From contig JAKFFE010000017.1 in the NCBI GenBank assembly GCA_036675345.1, forward strand, positions 558,001-622,000: 64,000 nucleotides of DNA, given 5' to 3'. The notes beneath the pieces were generated by a model. The model saw only the letters and a list, made by a program, of their open reading frames with translations, was not told where the DNA came from and made no database searches. How positions within the stretch are numbered: the stretch's first letter is position 1; each line of letters opens with the position of its first letter. The stretch comes from JALYOC01 sp036675345 (GTDB taxonomy: Bacteria; Myxococcota; Myxococcia; Myxococcales; Myxococcaceae). Made by a program: the position numbers and the translations under genes. Positions 34,030-42,923 of this stretch are shown here, piece by piece.

Positions 34030-34746
34030 TCAACCCCTCCCGCCCGGTCCCCCGGACATGCCTGGCATTCCAATCAGGAAGACGCACGCGTAGAGGCCGT
34101 ACAGCAAGAGCCCCAGCGCCACGCCCTTCCACTTCTTCATCCCGCTGGCCTCGGCGAGGCCCAGCCCCAGGAGCGAAGCGCTCCACAGGTTGAACAGATC
34201 CAGCGCCGAGAGCACCCGCCCCATCGCCGGCGACTGGTCACCGAAGAGGTGGCCCAGGTGGCTGGGCAGCAAGGTCTCGCGCATCCCGGCGGTCACCGAG
34301 TGCTGGGCCAGGGTAGCCACCGAGAACAGCAGGTAATAGAGCGCGATCGGCAGCAGGGAGACCGCCGCGGCGGTGAACGCCTTGGGGAACGGGGCCGGGC
34401 GGCCCACGAACCAGCCGGTCAGCTTGACCACCACCGCCAGCAGCAGCACCAGGAACGGCATCACGAAGACGCCCTTGGCGACTCCGGCCACCAGCGCGGT
34501 GCGCTCCGCCTGGCTGATTGCCTCGGAGATCTCGGTCTCGGTGGCGCGCATCAGCTCGCCCTGCATCATCAGGTCCTGGAGGACCGAGCCACTGGCATCC
34601 CAGCGCAGGAACCAGGTCACCGCCGCCAGGCTCACCGCCACCATCAGGATCGCCAGCGGGGTGCCCCATCGCCTGGCTTCGACCGAACTGGGTACGCCGT
34701 CCACTGGATCCACGAGGACCCGGGCGGGCTGAATCACCGAAACCAT
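34030..34746 (-). CDS. Yip1-domain-like integral membrane protein
   Basis: A 238-residue protein with about five hydrophobic segments (PLAILMVAVSLAAVTWFLRW; VFVMPFLVLLLAVVVKLTGW; AVSLLPIALYYLLFSVATLA; WSASLLGLGLAEASG; LGLLLYGLYACVFLIG), an arrangement seen in Yip1-family proteins. Yip1-like genes are often found beside ABC efflux operons, but their role in bacteria is unclear. The ATG at 34746 is used; the frame is open 14 codons earlier. It is first in the six-gene efflux operon, two bases before the channel gene. Confidence 0.75.
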   Translation of the reverse strand: MVSVIQPARVLVDPVDGVPSSVEARRWGTPLAILMVAVSLAAVTWFLRWDASGSVLQDLMMQGELMRATETEISEAISQAERTALVAGVAKGVFVMPFLVLLLAVVVKLTGWFVGRPAPFPKAFTAAAVSLLPIALYYLLFSVATLAQHSVTAGMRETLLPSHLGHLFGDQSPAMGRVLSALDLFNLWSASLLGLGLAEASGMKKWKGVALGLLLYGLYACVFLIGMPGMSGGPGGRG

Positions 34747-34866
34747 TTGGAAAATCCCCTGTGTGGCCCGATGTACGGAGCGGTCCACCCCTCCATTGCG
34801 GGCTTCCCAACACCGGGCGCGCGATTTCTATCCCGGAAAAGCATGTAGCGCCCTGTAGCTGAAATT

Positions 34867-34895
34867 TTGCGGGGGCGATCCGGGTGCGCTAGACC
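34867..34895 (+). promoter_or_regulatory. Candidate promoter of the Clp ATPase gene
   Basis: TTGCGG (34867-34872) and TAGACC (34890-34895) are 17 bp apart, 30 bp before the ATG at 34926, with GGAG at 34917-34920 as Shine-Dalgarno. Both hexamers match consensus at only 3 of 6 positions. No CIRCE or sigma32-type element was seen. Confidence 0.35.
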
Positions 34896-34925
34896 GGAGG
34901 CCAGGCAGCCCTGCGCGGAGTCGAG

Positions 34926-37391
<2,466 letters not shown>

Positions 37392-37400
37392 GTTCACGCC

Positions 37401-38309
37401 ATGGTCGCCCCGCCCCGCCGACCCCGTCCCCGGAAGTCGCCCAAGGCCACCTGGCAGACGCGCTCCACCGTGCGCCGTCCGGTGCTGGTGGTGGGCTTCG
37501 GGAGGATGGGGGGCGCGCTGGCCCAGGGGCTGGATCGCACCGGCTGGCCGGTGGCGGTGTTCCCCCGCTCGGATGCGTCGGTGAAGCGCGCCGCGGAGCT
37601 GGGGTTCAAGCTGGCGGATCTGGAGCTCATGAAATCCGCGGCGCTGTGCATCCTGGCGGTGCCGGACTCGGCGATCCGGGAGACGGCGCAGGCGCTGGCC
37701 GCGGATCTGGGCCCCCACACGGTGCTGATCCACTGCGCGGGAGCGATGGGGCTGGAGGCCTTCGGGAGCGAGCCGGCGGTGCTCAGCCGCCCCCGCGCGT
37801 CCTTCCATCCGCTGGTAGCCGTCTCCAGCCCGGAGGACCCGCTGGAGGGACACTCGGTGGCGCTCAGCGCCAGCACCCCGACCCTGCTCCCCACCCTGCG
37901 CCGGATGGCCCAGGATCTGGGACTGGCCCCGCTGGAGGTCCCGGAGGACAAGCGGGCCGCCTACCACGCCGGAGCGGTGCTGGCCGCGGGAAGCCTGGTC
38001 TCACTGCTGGGCGCGGCGATCGACGCCTTCGCTGTCGCCGGGATTCCGCAGAAGGACGCCCAGGCCGCCCTGGTGCCGCTGGCCCGCTCGGCGCTCCGAG
38101 GCCTGGAGCAGCGCGGCCCGGTGCTGGGACTGACCGGACCGGTGGTCCGTGGAGATGTGGACGTGGTCCGCCGCCACCTGGAGTCGCTCCCCCTGGAGCT
38201 GCGCGAGATCTACAAGGGGCTGGCCTACCGGGCCTTCGTCCTCACCCAGGGATCGATGAACGCCAACGTGCGCGCGGCGTTCCTGGATCTGCTGGAACCG
38301 CGGCGCTGA
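37401..38309 (+). CDS. Rossmann-fold DUF2520-like dehydrogenase
   Basis: A 302-residue protein. After a basic N-terminus (about 25 residues) it has RPVLVVGFGRMGGALAQGLD, an NAD(P)-binding G-x-G-x-x-G motif, then SAALCILAVPDSAIRETAQA and RASFHPLVAVSSPE. The C-terminal part (AYHAGAVLAAGSLVSLLGAA) is all-helical, matching the DUF2520 domain that follows Rossmann-like domains. The substrate is unknown; relatives are reductase-like. It begins 9 bp after the clp stop and is probably cotranscribed. The next gene is convergent, beyond a repeat element. Confidence 0.82.
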   Translation: MVAPPRRPRPRKSPKATWQTRSTVRRPVLVVGFGRMGGALAQGLDRTGWPVAVFPRSDASVKRAAELGFKLADLELMKSAALCILAVPDSAIRETAQALAADLGPHTVLIHCAGAMGLEAFGSEPAVLSRPRASFHPLVAVSSPEDPLEGHSVALSASTPTLLPTLRRMAQDLGLAPLEVPEDKRAAYHAGAVLAAGSLVSLLGAAIDAFAVAGIPQKDAQAALVPLARSALRGLEQRGPVLGLTGPVVRGDVDVVRRHLESLPLELREIYKGLAYRAFVLTQGSMNANVRAAFLDLLEPRR

Positions 38310-38338
38310 GACGCGGCCTCATCAGCCCCTCGTGCTGC

Positions 38339-38430
38339 CCCCCGGACGAAGTCTCACTGCGCTGCGAGTTCGTCCGGGGTTTCGGCCAAAAGGCCAATCA
38401 AACTCGTCAGCGGAGGAGAGTTCGTCCGCC
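38339..38430. repeat. Intergenic palindromic repeat related to 24403-24506
   Basis: The core TTCGTCCGGGGTTTCGGCC (38369-38387) matches the 24.4-kb units except at one or two bases, and CGGACGAAG and GTTCGTCCG flank it in opposite orientations. It lies at the convergent ends of the DUF2520-like gene and the next minus-strand gene, and its right part overlaps the last codons of the latter. The same convergent setting as the other copy suggests a dispersed terminator-like or REP element. Confidence 0.5.
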
Positions 38431-39009
38431 TGCCGCCACCCGGACCACCCAATAGTGTCCGGGTTCGGGCTGGCCCTCCGGTGGCAGCGCTCCGCTGTTC
38501 CACTGGCGCGCAGCCTCCACCGCGTCCTCCAACCGGTCGAAGAGGCAGGACCGACTTACCGGAAACGACTTCATCAAACCGTTGCAGGAGAGCGGAGAGT
38601 GATCGAACCCGTAGGACTTGGGGCCTGAGAGCCCCACCACGTCGTAGCCAAGGAACTCAAAGCCTGAAAGCTCCGGGGGATCCTCGGGCAGCGGGGCCCC
38701 CGCGGGAAAGACTGCGTCGAGATCGAGGCCACCCTCCCCTGGCAGGTTCGGCGTCAGGACCAACCAGTAGGCAAATAGGCGGAACTCCCGCGCCCTCTCC
38801 CGCGGGATCGTCGCCAGGGCCTCGGCCTCGGTGGAGTAGCAGCAGGCCCGATTGAAATCCCATCGGTTGATGAAGCCGGGCGGCGTCTCCACGAGACAGT
38901 CGGAGACGCTGCACACCCACTCCACCCGGCCGGCATTCTCCGGCCACCAGGCTGGGTCGGGCCGCCAGGGCGCCCTGGCTTGAAAGCCCATGAAGACAGT
39001 TGGAGTCAT
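38407..39009 (-). CDS. Hypothetical protein, possible immunity protein
   Basis: A 200-residue soluble protein, rich in Trp and Phe, starting MTPTVFMGFQARAPW. Features are SDCLVETPPGFINRWDFNRA, LFAYWLVLTPNLPGEG and EPGHYWVVRVAAGG. No signal peptide or catalytic motif is visible. Its size, acidity and position next to another small immunity-like gene resemble polymorphic-toxin immunity genes, but no family is recognised with certainty. ATG 39009 is chosen; TTG at 39054, directly after the upstream stop, would add 15 residues. Codon use is less GC-biased than housekeeping neighbours. Confidence 0.6.
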   Translation of the reverse strand: MTPTVFMGFQARAPWRPDPAWWPENAGRVEWVCSVSDCLVETPPGFINRWDFNRACCYSTEAEALATIPRERAREFRLFAYWLVLTPNLPGEGGLDLDAVFPAGAPLPEDPPELSGFEFLGYDVVGLSGPKSYGFDHSPLSCNGLMKSFPVSRSCLFDRLEDAVEAARQWNSGALPPEGQPEPGHYWVVRVAAGGRTLLR

Positions 39010-39056
39010 TGCGATTGGCGGGAGCGTAGCCGTTGATAGCGGTGCCAGCTTCAAGG

Positions 39057-39389
39057 CTACGGGTGCAGCCTTTTCTTGGTCTCCGCGGTCAGAAGGGGGC
39101 GCAAGGCGCGAAGAAGGGGCCCTCTACCGAGCCCCTCGAAGAAGCAGGTCGCCACGGCGTTCTCGGCATCTCCCCCCGCTGCAACAGCCCCGTTAAGCAC
39201 AGCGGCCAGGGCCTTCAGTTGCCTGGGGAGGGGACTCAATCTCGACACAAAGGGAAGGAAGGAAAGGAAGACTGCGTGGGGCGACTCGCTGCCCAAGAAG
39301 CTCTCCTTTGCCCAGTCCCATTCACTCTGGAATTCGGGGAAGATCTTGGTGAGCTCGGCGACCAAATCCGTCTGCGGTGTAGGCGTCAT
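39057..39389 (-). CDS. Small hypothetical protein, DUF7674-like
   Basis: A 110-residue helical protein: TDLVAELTKIFPEFQSEWDW, then LSPLPRQLKALAAVLNGAVA and AVATCFFEGLGRGPLLRALR. The pattern resembles the DUF7674 family of small proteins, often found as immunity-like genes; this is a resemblance judged by eye. It lies immediately upstream of the 200-residue gene on the same strand and probably forms an operon with it. The ATG at 39389 has no strong Shine-Dalgarno. Confidence 0.6.
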   Translation of the reverse strand: MTPTPQTDLVAELTKIFPEFQSEWDWAKESFLGSESPHAVFLSFLPFVSRLSPLPRQLKALAAVLNGAVAAGGDAENAVATCFFEGLGRGPLLRALRPLLTAETKKRLHP

Positions 39390-39402
39390 CGGTCAATGTT
39401 GT

Positions 39403-39549
39403 TCAACATGGGCAGGATGAGCGGGCCAACTTAGCCCCAGAGTGGCTCCCTCTACCTCCCAAGAGAGGCGGGGTGTCAGGGTGAAATTCCAACGCCGCTG
39501 AGCCTGCCCGCTGAGCCTTCAGCCAGGCCTTCGCATTGGCGGACTCCCC
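39403..39549 (-). pseudogene. Possible C-terminal remnant of a toxin-like gene
   Basis: An open minus-strand frame ends at 39403, 13 bp before the DUF7674-like ATG. It contains SANAKAWLKAQRAGSAALEF and no start codon of its own. It looks like the 3' end of a coding region whose 5' part is gone, replaced by the plus-strand gene at 39586. Evidence is weak: only reading-frame continuity and the operon-like position before immunity-like genes. Confidence 0.2.
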
Positions 39550-39585
39550 TGAGCGGCCACACCTTCCGGGGAAGGAGGAGCCGGG

Positions 39586-39909
39586 ATGCGTCCATTGGAG
39601 AGCTGGTTTGTCGAGGTGGACGGCCGACGCTTCGGTGCCTCCGCTCCCGAGTTCGGCGATGAGACCCTGGCGACCAGCGGGGGCGATCTCCTGCTGACCT
39701 TTGGCGTCGCCGCTCACGACGTCCTGGACCTGCAGCCGCTGATCGGCCGTCAGGCCCGGTTCGTCTCCAGCGACGACCGGGACGTGGCAGAGCTGCGGAT
39801 CGTGAAGGTAGACCCCTCGCTGAACCTGGTGGTGTGCGAGGTGAAGGAGGTCTCTCCCCTGCTGGGTCACGGCTGGTGGGAGGAGTCGTTCACCGACGTG
39901 GTCACCTGA
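39586..39909 (+). CDS. Hypothetical protein, 107 residues
   Basis: A small soluble protein (MRPLESWFVEVDGRRFGASA) with alternating strands (DLLLTFGVAAHDVLDLQPLI, ARFVSSDDRDVAELRIVKVD) suggesting a beta-barrel or beta-sandwich fold. The start is firm: GGAGGA lies seven bases before the ATG. The stop is separated by one base from the convergent GST gene. No family recognised. Confidence 0.68.
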   Translation: MRPLESWFVEVDGRRFGASAPEFGDETLATSGGDLLLTFGVAAHDVLDLQPLIGRQARFVSSDDRDVAELRIVKVDPSLNLVVCEVKEVSPLLGHGWWEESFTDVVT

Positions 39910-39910
39910 C

Positions 39911-40543
39911 TCACTTCTTCGAGAGGTCCGGCACCTTCAGCCCTCGCTGCACCGCCGGACGGGAACCGATCGCATCCCTCCAGCGCAGCACGTGCTTCGC
40001 CCTCCCGAACAGATCCGGGAAGTAATGGCTGGAGGACTGCACCCAGGTGTAGGTGGCGATGTCCGCGATCGAGTACTCACCGGCCAGATACTCCGCGTCG
40101 GTCAACGCTCCCTCCAGCACCGCCACCAGCCGCTCCGCCTCCTTGGTGAAGCGGTCCACCGCGTAGGGGACCTTCTCCTTGGCGAAGCGGGTGAAGTGAC
40201 CAAGCTGCCCGAACCCGGGCCCCAGCCCGCTCATCTGGAACATCAGCCACTGGAGGGCATGGTAGCGGTGCACCGGATCGGAAGGCAGCAGCTTGCCGGT
40301 CTTCTCCGCCAGGTAGATCAAGATCGCCCCGGACTCGAAGAGGGTGAACGGCTTCCCGCCCGGTCCCTCGGAGTCCACGATCACCGGGATCTTGTTGTTG
40401 GGATTCCTGGCCAGGAACTCGGGCCGGAACTGGTCATTCTGGGTGATGTCCACCACGTGGGTCTCGTAGGGCAGGCCCAGTTCCTCCAGGGCGACCGAGA
40501 CCTTGTGACCGTTGGGAGTGGCAAAGGTGTAGAGCTGGATCAT
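39911..40543 (-). CDS. Glutathione S-transferase family protein (YfcG/YghU-like)
   Basis: A 210-residue GST. The thioredoxin-like N-domain has MIQLYTFATPNGHKVSVALE, with Thr and Asn in place of a catalytic Ser/Cys as in the Nu/YfcG class, then NPNNKIPVIVD with the cis-proline and FESGAILIYLAEKTG for the glutathione gamma-glutamyl site. The C-domain has AEYLAGEYSIADIATYTWVQ, the usual N-capping motif. It probably has disulfide-reductase or thiol-transferase activity. Cytoplasmic, single gene, divergent from the next gene by 58 bp. Confidence 0.93.
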   Translation of the reverse strand: MIQLYTFATPNGHKVSVALEELGLPYETHVVDITQNDQFRPEFLARNPNNKIPVIVDSEGPGGKPFTLFESGAILIYLAEKTGKLLPSDPVHRYHALQWLMFQMSGLGPGFGQLGHFTRFAKEKVPYAVDRFTKEAERLVAVLEGALTDAEYLAGEYSIADIATYTWVQSSSHYFPDLFGRAKHVLRWRDAIGSRPAVQRGLKVPDLSKK

Positions 40544-40586
40544 CTCCGGACTTAACCGCCCCGGGTCCGCGCCGCAGGGGATGGGT

Positions 40587-40592
40587 TAGGCT
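40587..40592 (+). promoter_or_regulatory. Possible -10 box before the inositol-phosphatase-family gene
   Basis: TAGGCT lies nine bases before the ATG at 40602, implying a nearly leaderless message. No clear -35 at 16-18 bp spacing. Confidence 0.3.
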
Positions 40593-40601
40593 CCGCGCCC
40601 C

Positions 40602-41372
40602 ATGGCGAACGAATCCGCGCAGGCACTGATGGAAGCAGTTTCCGAGGTGGCCCGGCTGGCCGGGGACGTCGCCCTGCGGCACTTCCGCGAAGGCGTCACC
40701 GTGGAGTGGAAGGAGGATCGCACCCCGGTCACCGAGGCCGACCGCCACGCGGAGCGAACCGCCCGCGCCTGGATCGAGGACCGCTTTCCAGAAGACGGAA
40801 TCCTCGGCGAGGAGTTCGGGGAGACCCGCGCCGGAGCCCCGCGGCGCTGGCTCCTGGATCCCATCGACGGGACCAAGACCTTCATCCGGGGCGTCCCGCT
40901 GTGGGGCACCCTGGTGGCGCTGATGGAGGGAGACCGGGTGCTGGCCGGCGCGGCCTACTTCCCTCCGGTGCAGGAGCGTCTGGTGGCCGCGCCCGGCGCC
41001 GGCGCGTTCTGGAACGGCAACCGCTGCCAGGTGTCGACGGTCAGCGACCTCGCCTCGGCCACCTTCCTGGCCACCGACACCGAGTTCAAGGATCCGAAGC
41101 GCGCCCAACGCTGGCGGGAGCTGACCTCTCGCTCGCTGCTCAGCCGCACCTGGGGTGACTGCTTCGGCTATCTGCTGCTGGCCACCGGACGGGCGGAGGT
41201 GATGATCGACGACGTGCTCTCCCCGTGGGACGCAGCGGCGTTGATGCCGATCATCGAGGAGGCCGGCGGGGTGTTCACCGACTGGTCCGGCCAGCGCACC
41301 TGCTTCGGGGGCAGCGCCATCGGCACCAACCGCGCCCTCGATGCGCAGGTTCGCGGCGCGCTGGTCCGCTGA
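40602..41372 (+). CDS. Inositol-monophosphatase-family phosphatase (HisN-like)
   Basis: A 256-residue member of the IMPase family. Metal site 1 is in GILGEEFGE, and the core motif WLLDPIDGTKTFIRGVPLWG contains D-P-I-D-G-T-K. The second metal site is in SPWDAAALMPIIEEAGG (W-D-x-A-A). The strong similarity to the HisN branch (TKTFIRGVPLWGTL) suggests histidinol-phosphatase as the likely activity; inositol-1-phosphatase is the alternative. No his genes are adjacent. No Shine-Dalgarno is obvious, consistent with a short leader. Confidence 0.88.
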   Translation: MANESAQALMEAVSEVARLAGDVALRHFREGVTVEWKEDRTPVTEADRHAERTARAWIEDRFPEDGILGEEFGETRAGAPRRWLLDPIDGTKTFIRGVPLWGTLVALMEGDRVLAGAAYFPPVQERLVAAPGAGAFWNGNRCQVSTVSDLASATFLATDTEFKDPKRAQRWRELTSRSLLSRTWGDCFGYLLLATGRAEVMIDDVLSPWDAAALMPIIEEAGGVFTDWSGQRTCFGGSAIGTNRALDAQVRGALVR

Positions 41373-41406
41373 ACGGTTCGGCGCCACCCAGGTAGCCGTC
41401 CCACCA

Positions 41407-41481
41407 CCGAGCCCGGCCAGAAGGAGCCGGCGCCATCCACGCAGCCGCCTCCTCCGAGCCCGGCCAGAAGGAGCCGGCGCC
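41407..41481. repeat. Two 28-bp direct repeats
   Basis: An identical 28-bp sequence occurs at 41407-41434 and 41454-41481 (period 47). It begins CCGAGCCCGGCCAGAAGGAG and contains CCGGC/GCCGG arms that can pair. It lies between convergent genes. With only two copies and short spacing it is not CRISPR. A terminator-like or REP role is possible. Confidence 0.6.
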
Positions 41482-41545
41482 CCTGTCATACCGGCGCCGA
41501 CCCGGGCGACCTGCGCGTGCACCTTGCGCAAGGGCCCGCCCTGCC

Positions 41546-42832
41546 TCAGGCCAGGATGATCCGCGGCGCAGTCAAGGCGTCGCGCACCAGCACCAGCGCC
41601 TGCTCGGAGGCGGCCTCTCCCTCGGTGGAGCGGCGCAGGAACAGCTCGTGGTTGGCGTGCTTCGGATCGCTGACCACCCGCTTGAGGTCGCCCAGCAGCT
41701 GCAGCCCGGCCTCCAGCAGCGGGCTCTGCTCGGCGCGCTTCATCCCCGACTTCTCCTCCAGCAGCGCGGTGAACTTCGCCAGCGCCTCCTTGGACTTGAC
41801 CGGATCGAATCCCGCCAGCACCGGCTGCAGCGCTGATTTGCCGACCTTGATCAACCGGGCATTGCCCGCGCCCTCGAAGTTGGCGTGGGGCAGGCCGATC
41901 TGATCCACCGGGAACACCCCCAGCAGGCCGTCATCCACCGCCTTGATCTGGAAGGGGACGATGTCCGCGAACAGCGCCAGCACATCCGCGCCCTGGCGGA
42001 ACGCCTCCAGGTCCTCCTCCTCCAGCGGCGGGAACGAGGCAGGCGCGCCAATGAACGCCATCGGCAGCACCAGCTCCGCCCACAGCTCCTCGGGCGCGAA
42101 GCCGGTTCCATCCACGGTGCCGAACAGATGGGCCATCAGCTCGCCCACCCGCGGGAACCGCGCCACCTGCTCGATCACCGGCTTGCCGCGGTCCAGGCGC
42201 TCCAGCGCGCCCACCAGCTGCCCCTCCACCTGCGGGCGGACCTCCTTGGGGATGCGGGTGCTGCGGCCCAGCGCATCCCGCAGATCCCGGGCCAGCTTCT
42301 CCGGGGGAGAATCCCAGGCGGCCTTGGCCTTGGTGGTGTCGATCATCACGAACTGCAAGAAGCCGGGGTCGAACAGCCGCTGGTAGTCGTCCGGGGTCAG
42401 CCGCGGCGGCTGCTGCGCGGTGGGCGAGAACTTGGCCTGGGCCAGCGAGCGGCGGATGTCGGTGATCAGCGACTCCAGCCGCTCCAGCTGCGCGGCGTTC
42501 AGCGCGTCCAGCACCGCCCCGAACGGCGAGAGCATCACCAGCGCGGCCGGGAACCCCAGCGAGGCGCCGGTGGGCGCGTCGCGATCGAAGAACCAGAACG
42601 CCCCGTGCTCCTGGATCAGCCGCTGGCCCAGGGCCGCGGACAGCCCCACCGCCACCACCTGGTGCTCCTGGCGCTGCAGCTGGAACGGCCCTCCCAGGAC
42701 CTTGACCACTGCCTTTTCGATGTCCGCCCAGGACTCGGTCAGCAGATCGACCGACCGTTTTTCAACGGTCTGGAGGGCGGAGGAGAGCTGCTCGTAGGCG
42801 GCGACGATCTGCGGAGGGGCGGGATGGGACAT
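41546..42832 (-). CDS. Hypothetical cytoplasmic protein, 428 residues
   Basis: A 428-residue, mostly helical protein with no signal peptide or membrane helix. Recurrent amphipathic segments (IVAAYEQLSSALQTVEKRSV; QLERLESLITDIRRSLAQAK; DPVKSKEALAKFTALLEEKS) suggest a helical scaffold. There is a flagellar-motor-switch-like flavour in FQLQRQEHQVVAVGLSAALG and in FADIVPFQIKAVDDGLLGVF, but I cannot assign a family. It is divergent from the large metallopeptidase-like gene by 91 bp. Function unknown. Confidence 0.65.
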   Translation of the reverse strand: MSHPAPPQIVAAYEQLSSALQTVEKRSVDLLTESWADIEKAVVKVLGGPFQLQRQEHQVVAVGLSAALGQRLIQEHGAFWFFDRDAPTGASLGFPAALVMLSPFGAVLDALNAAQLERLESLITDIRRSLAQAKFSPTAQQPPRLTPDDYQRLFDPGFLQFVMIDTTKAKAAWDSPPEKLARDLRDALGRSTRIPKEVRPQVEGQLVGALERLDRGKPVIEQVARFPRVGELMAHLFGTVDGTGFAPEELWAELVLPMAFIGAPASFPPLEEEDLEAFRQGADVLALFADIVPFQIKAVDDGLLGVFPVDQIGLPHANFEGAGNARLIKVGKSALQPVLAGFDPVKSKEALAKFTALLEEKSGMKRAEQSPLLEAGLQLLGDLKRVVSDPKHANHELFLRRSTEGEAASEQALVLVRDALTAPRIILA

Positions 42833-42923
42833 GTTCGGACCAATGGACGCGAGAGGGGGCGGGACATACCGTGAACCGCGCCCCGATTTCCAAGGTTTGT
42901 CCCCGGAAGGCGAAGGAGAGTCC

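Noticed and set aside
38407..39054. Using TTG 39054 as the start of the immunity-like gene
   Set aside because: It follows the upstream stop directly and could be coupled, but ATG 39009 gives a normal start; neither has a clear ribosome-binding site, so the ATG is reported.
41407..41481. CRISPR array
   Set aside because: Only two repeats with a 19-bp spacer, no further copies and no cas genes in the window.
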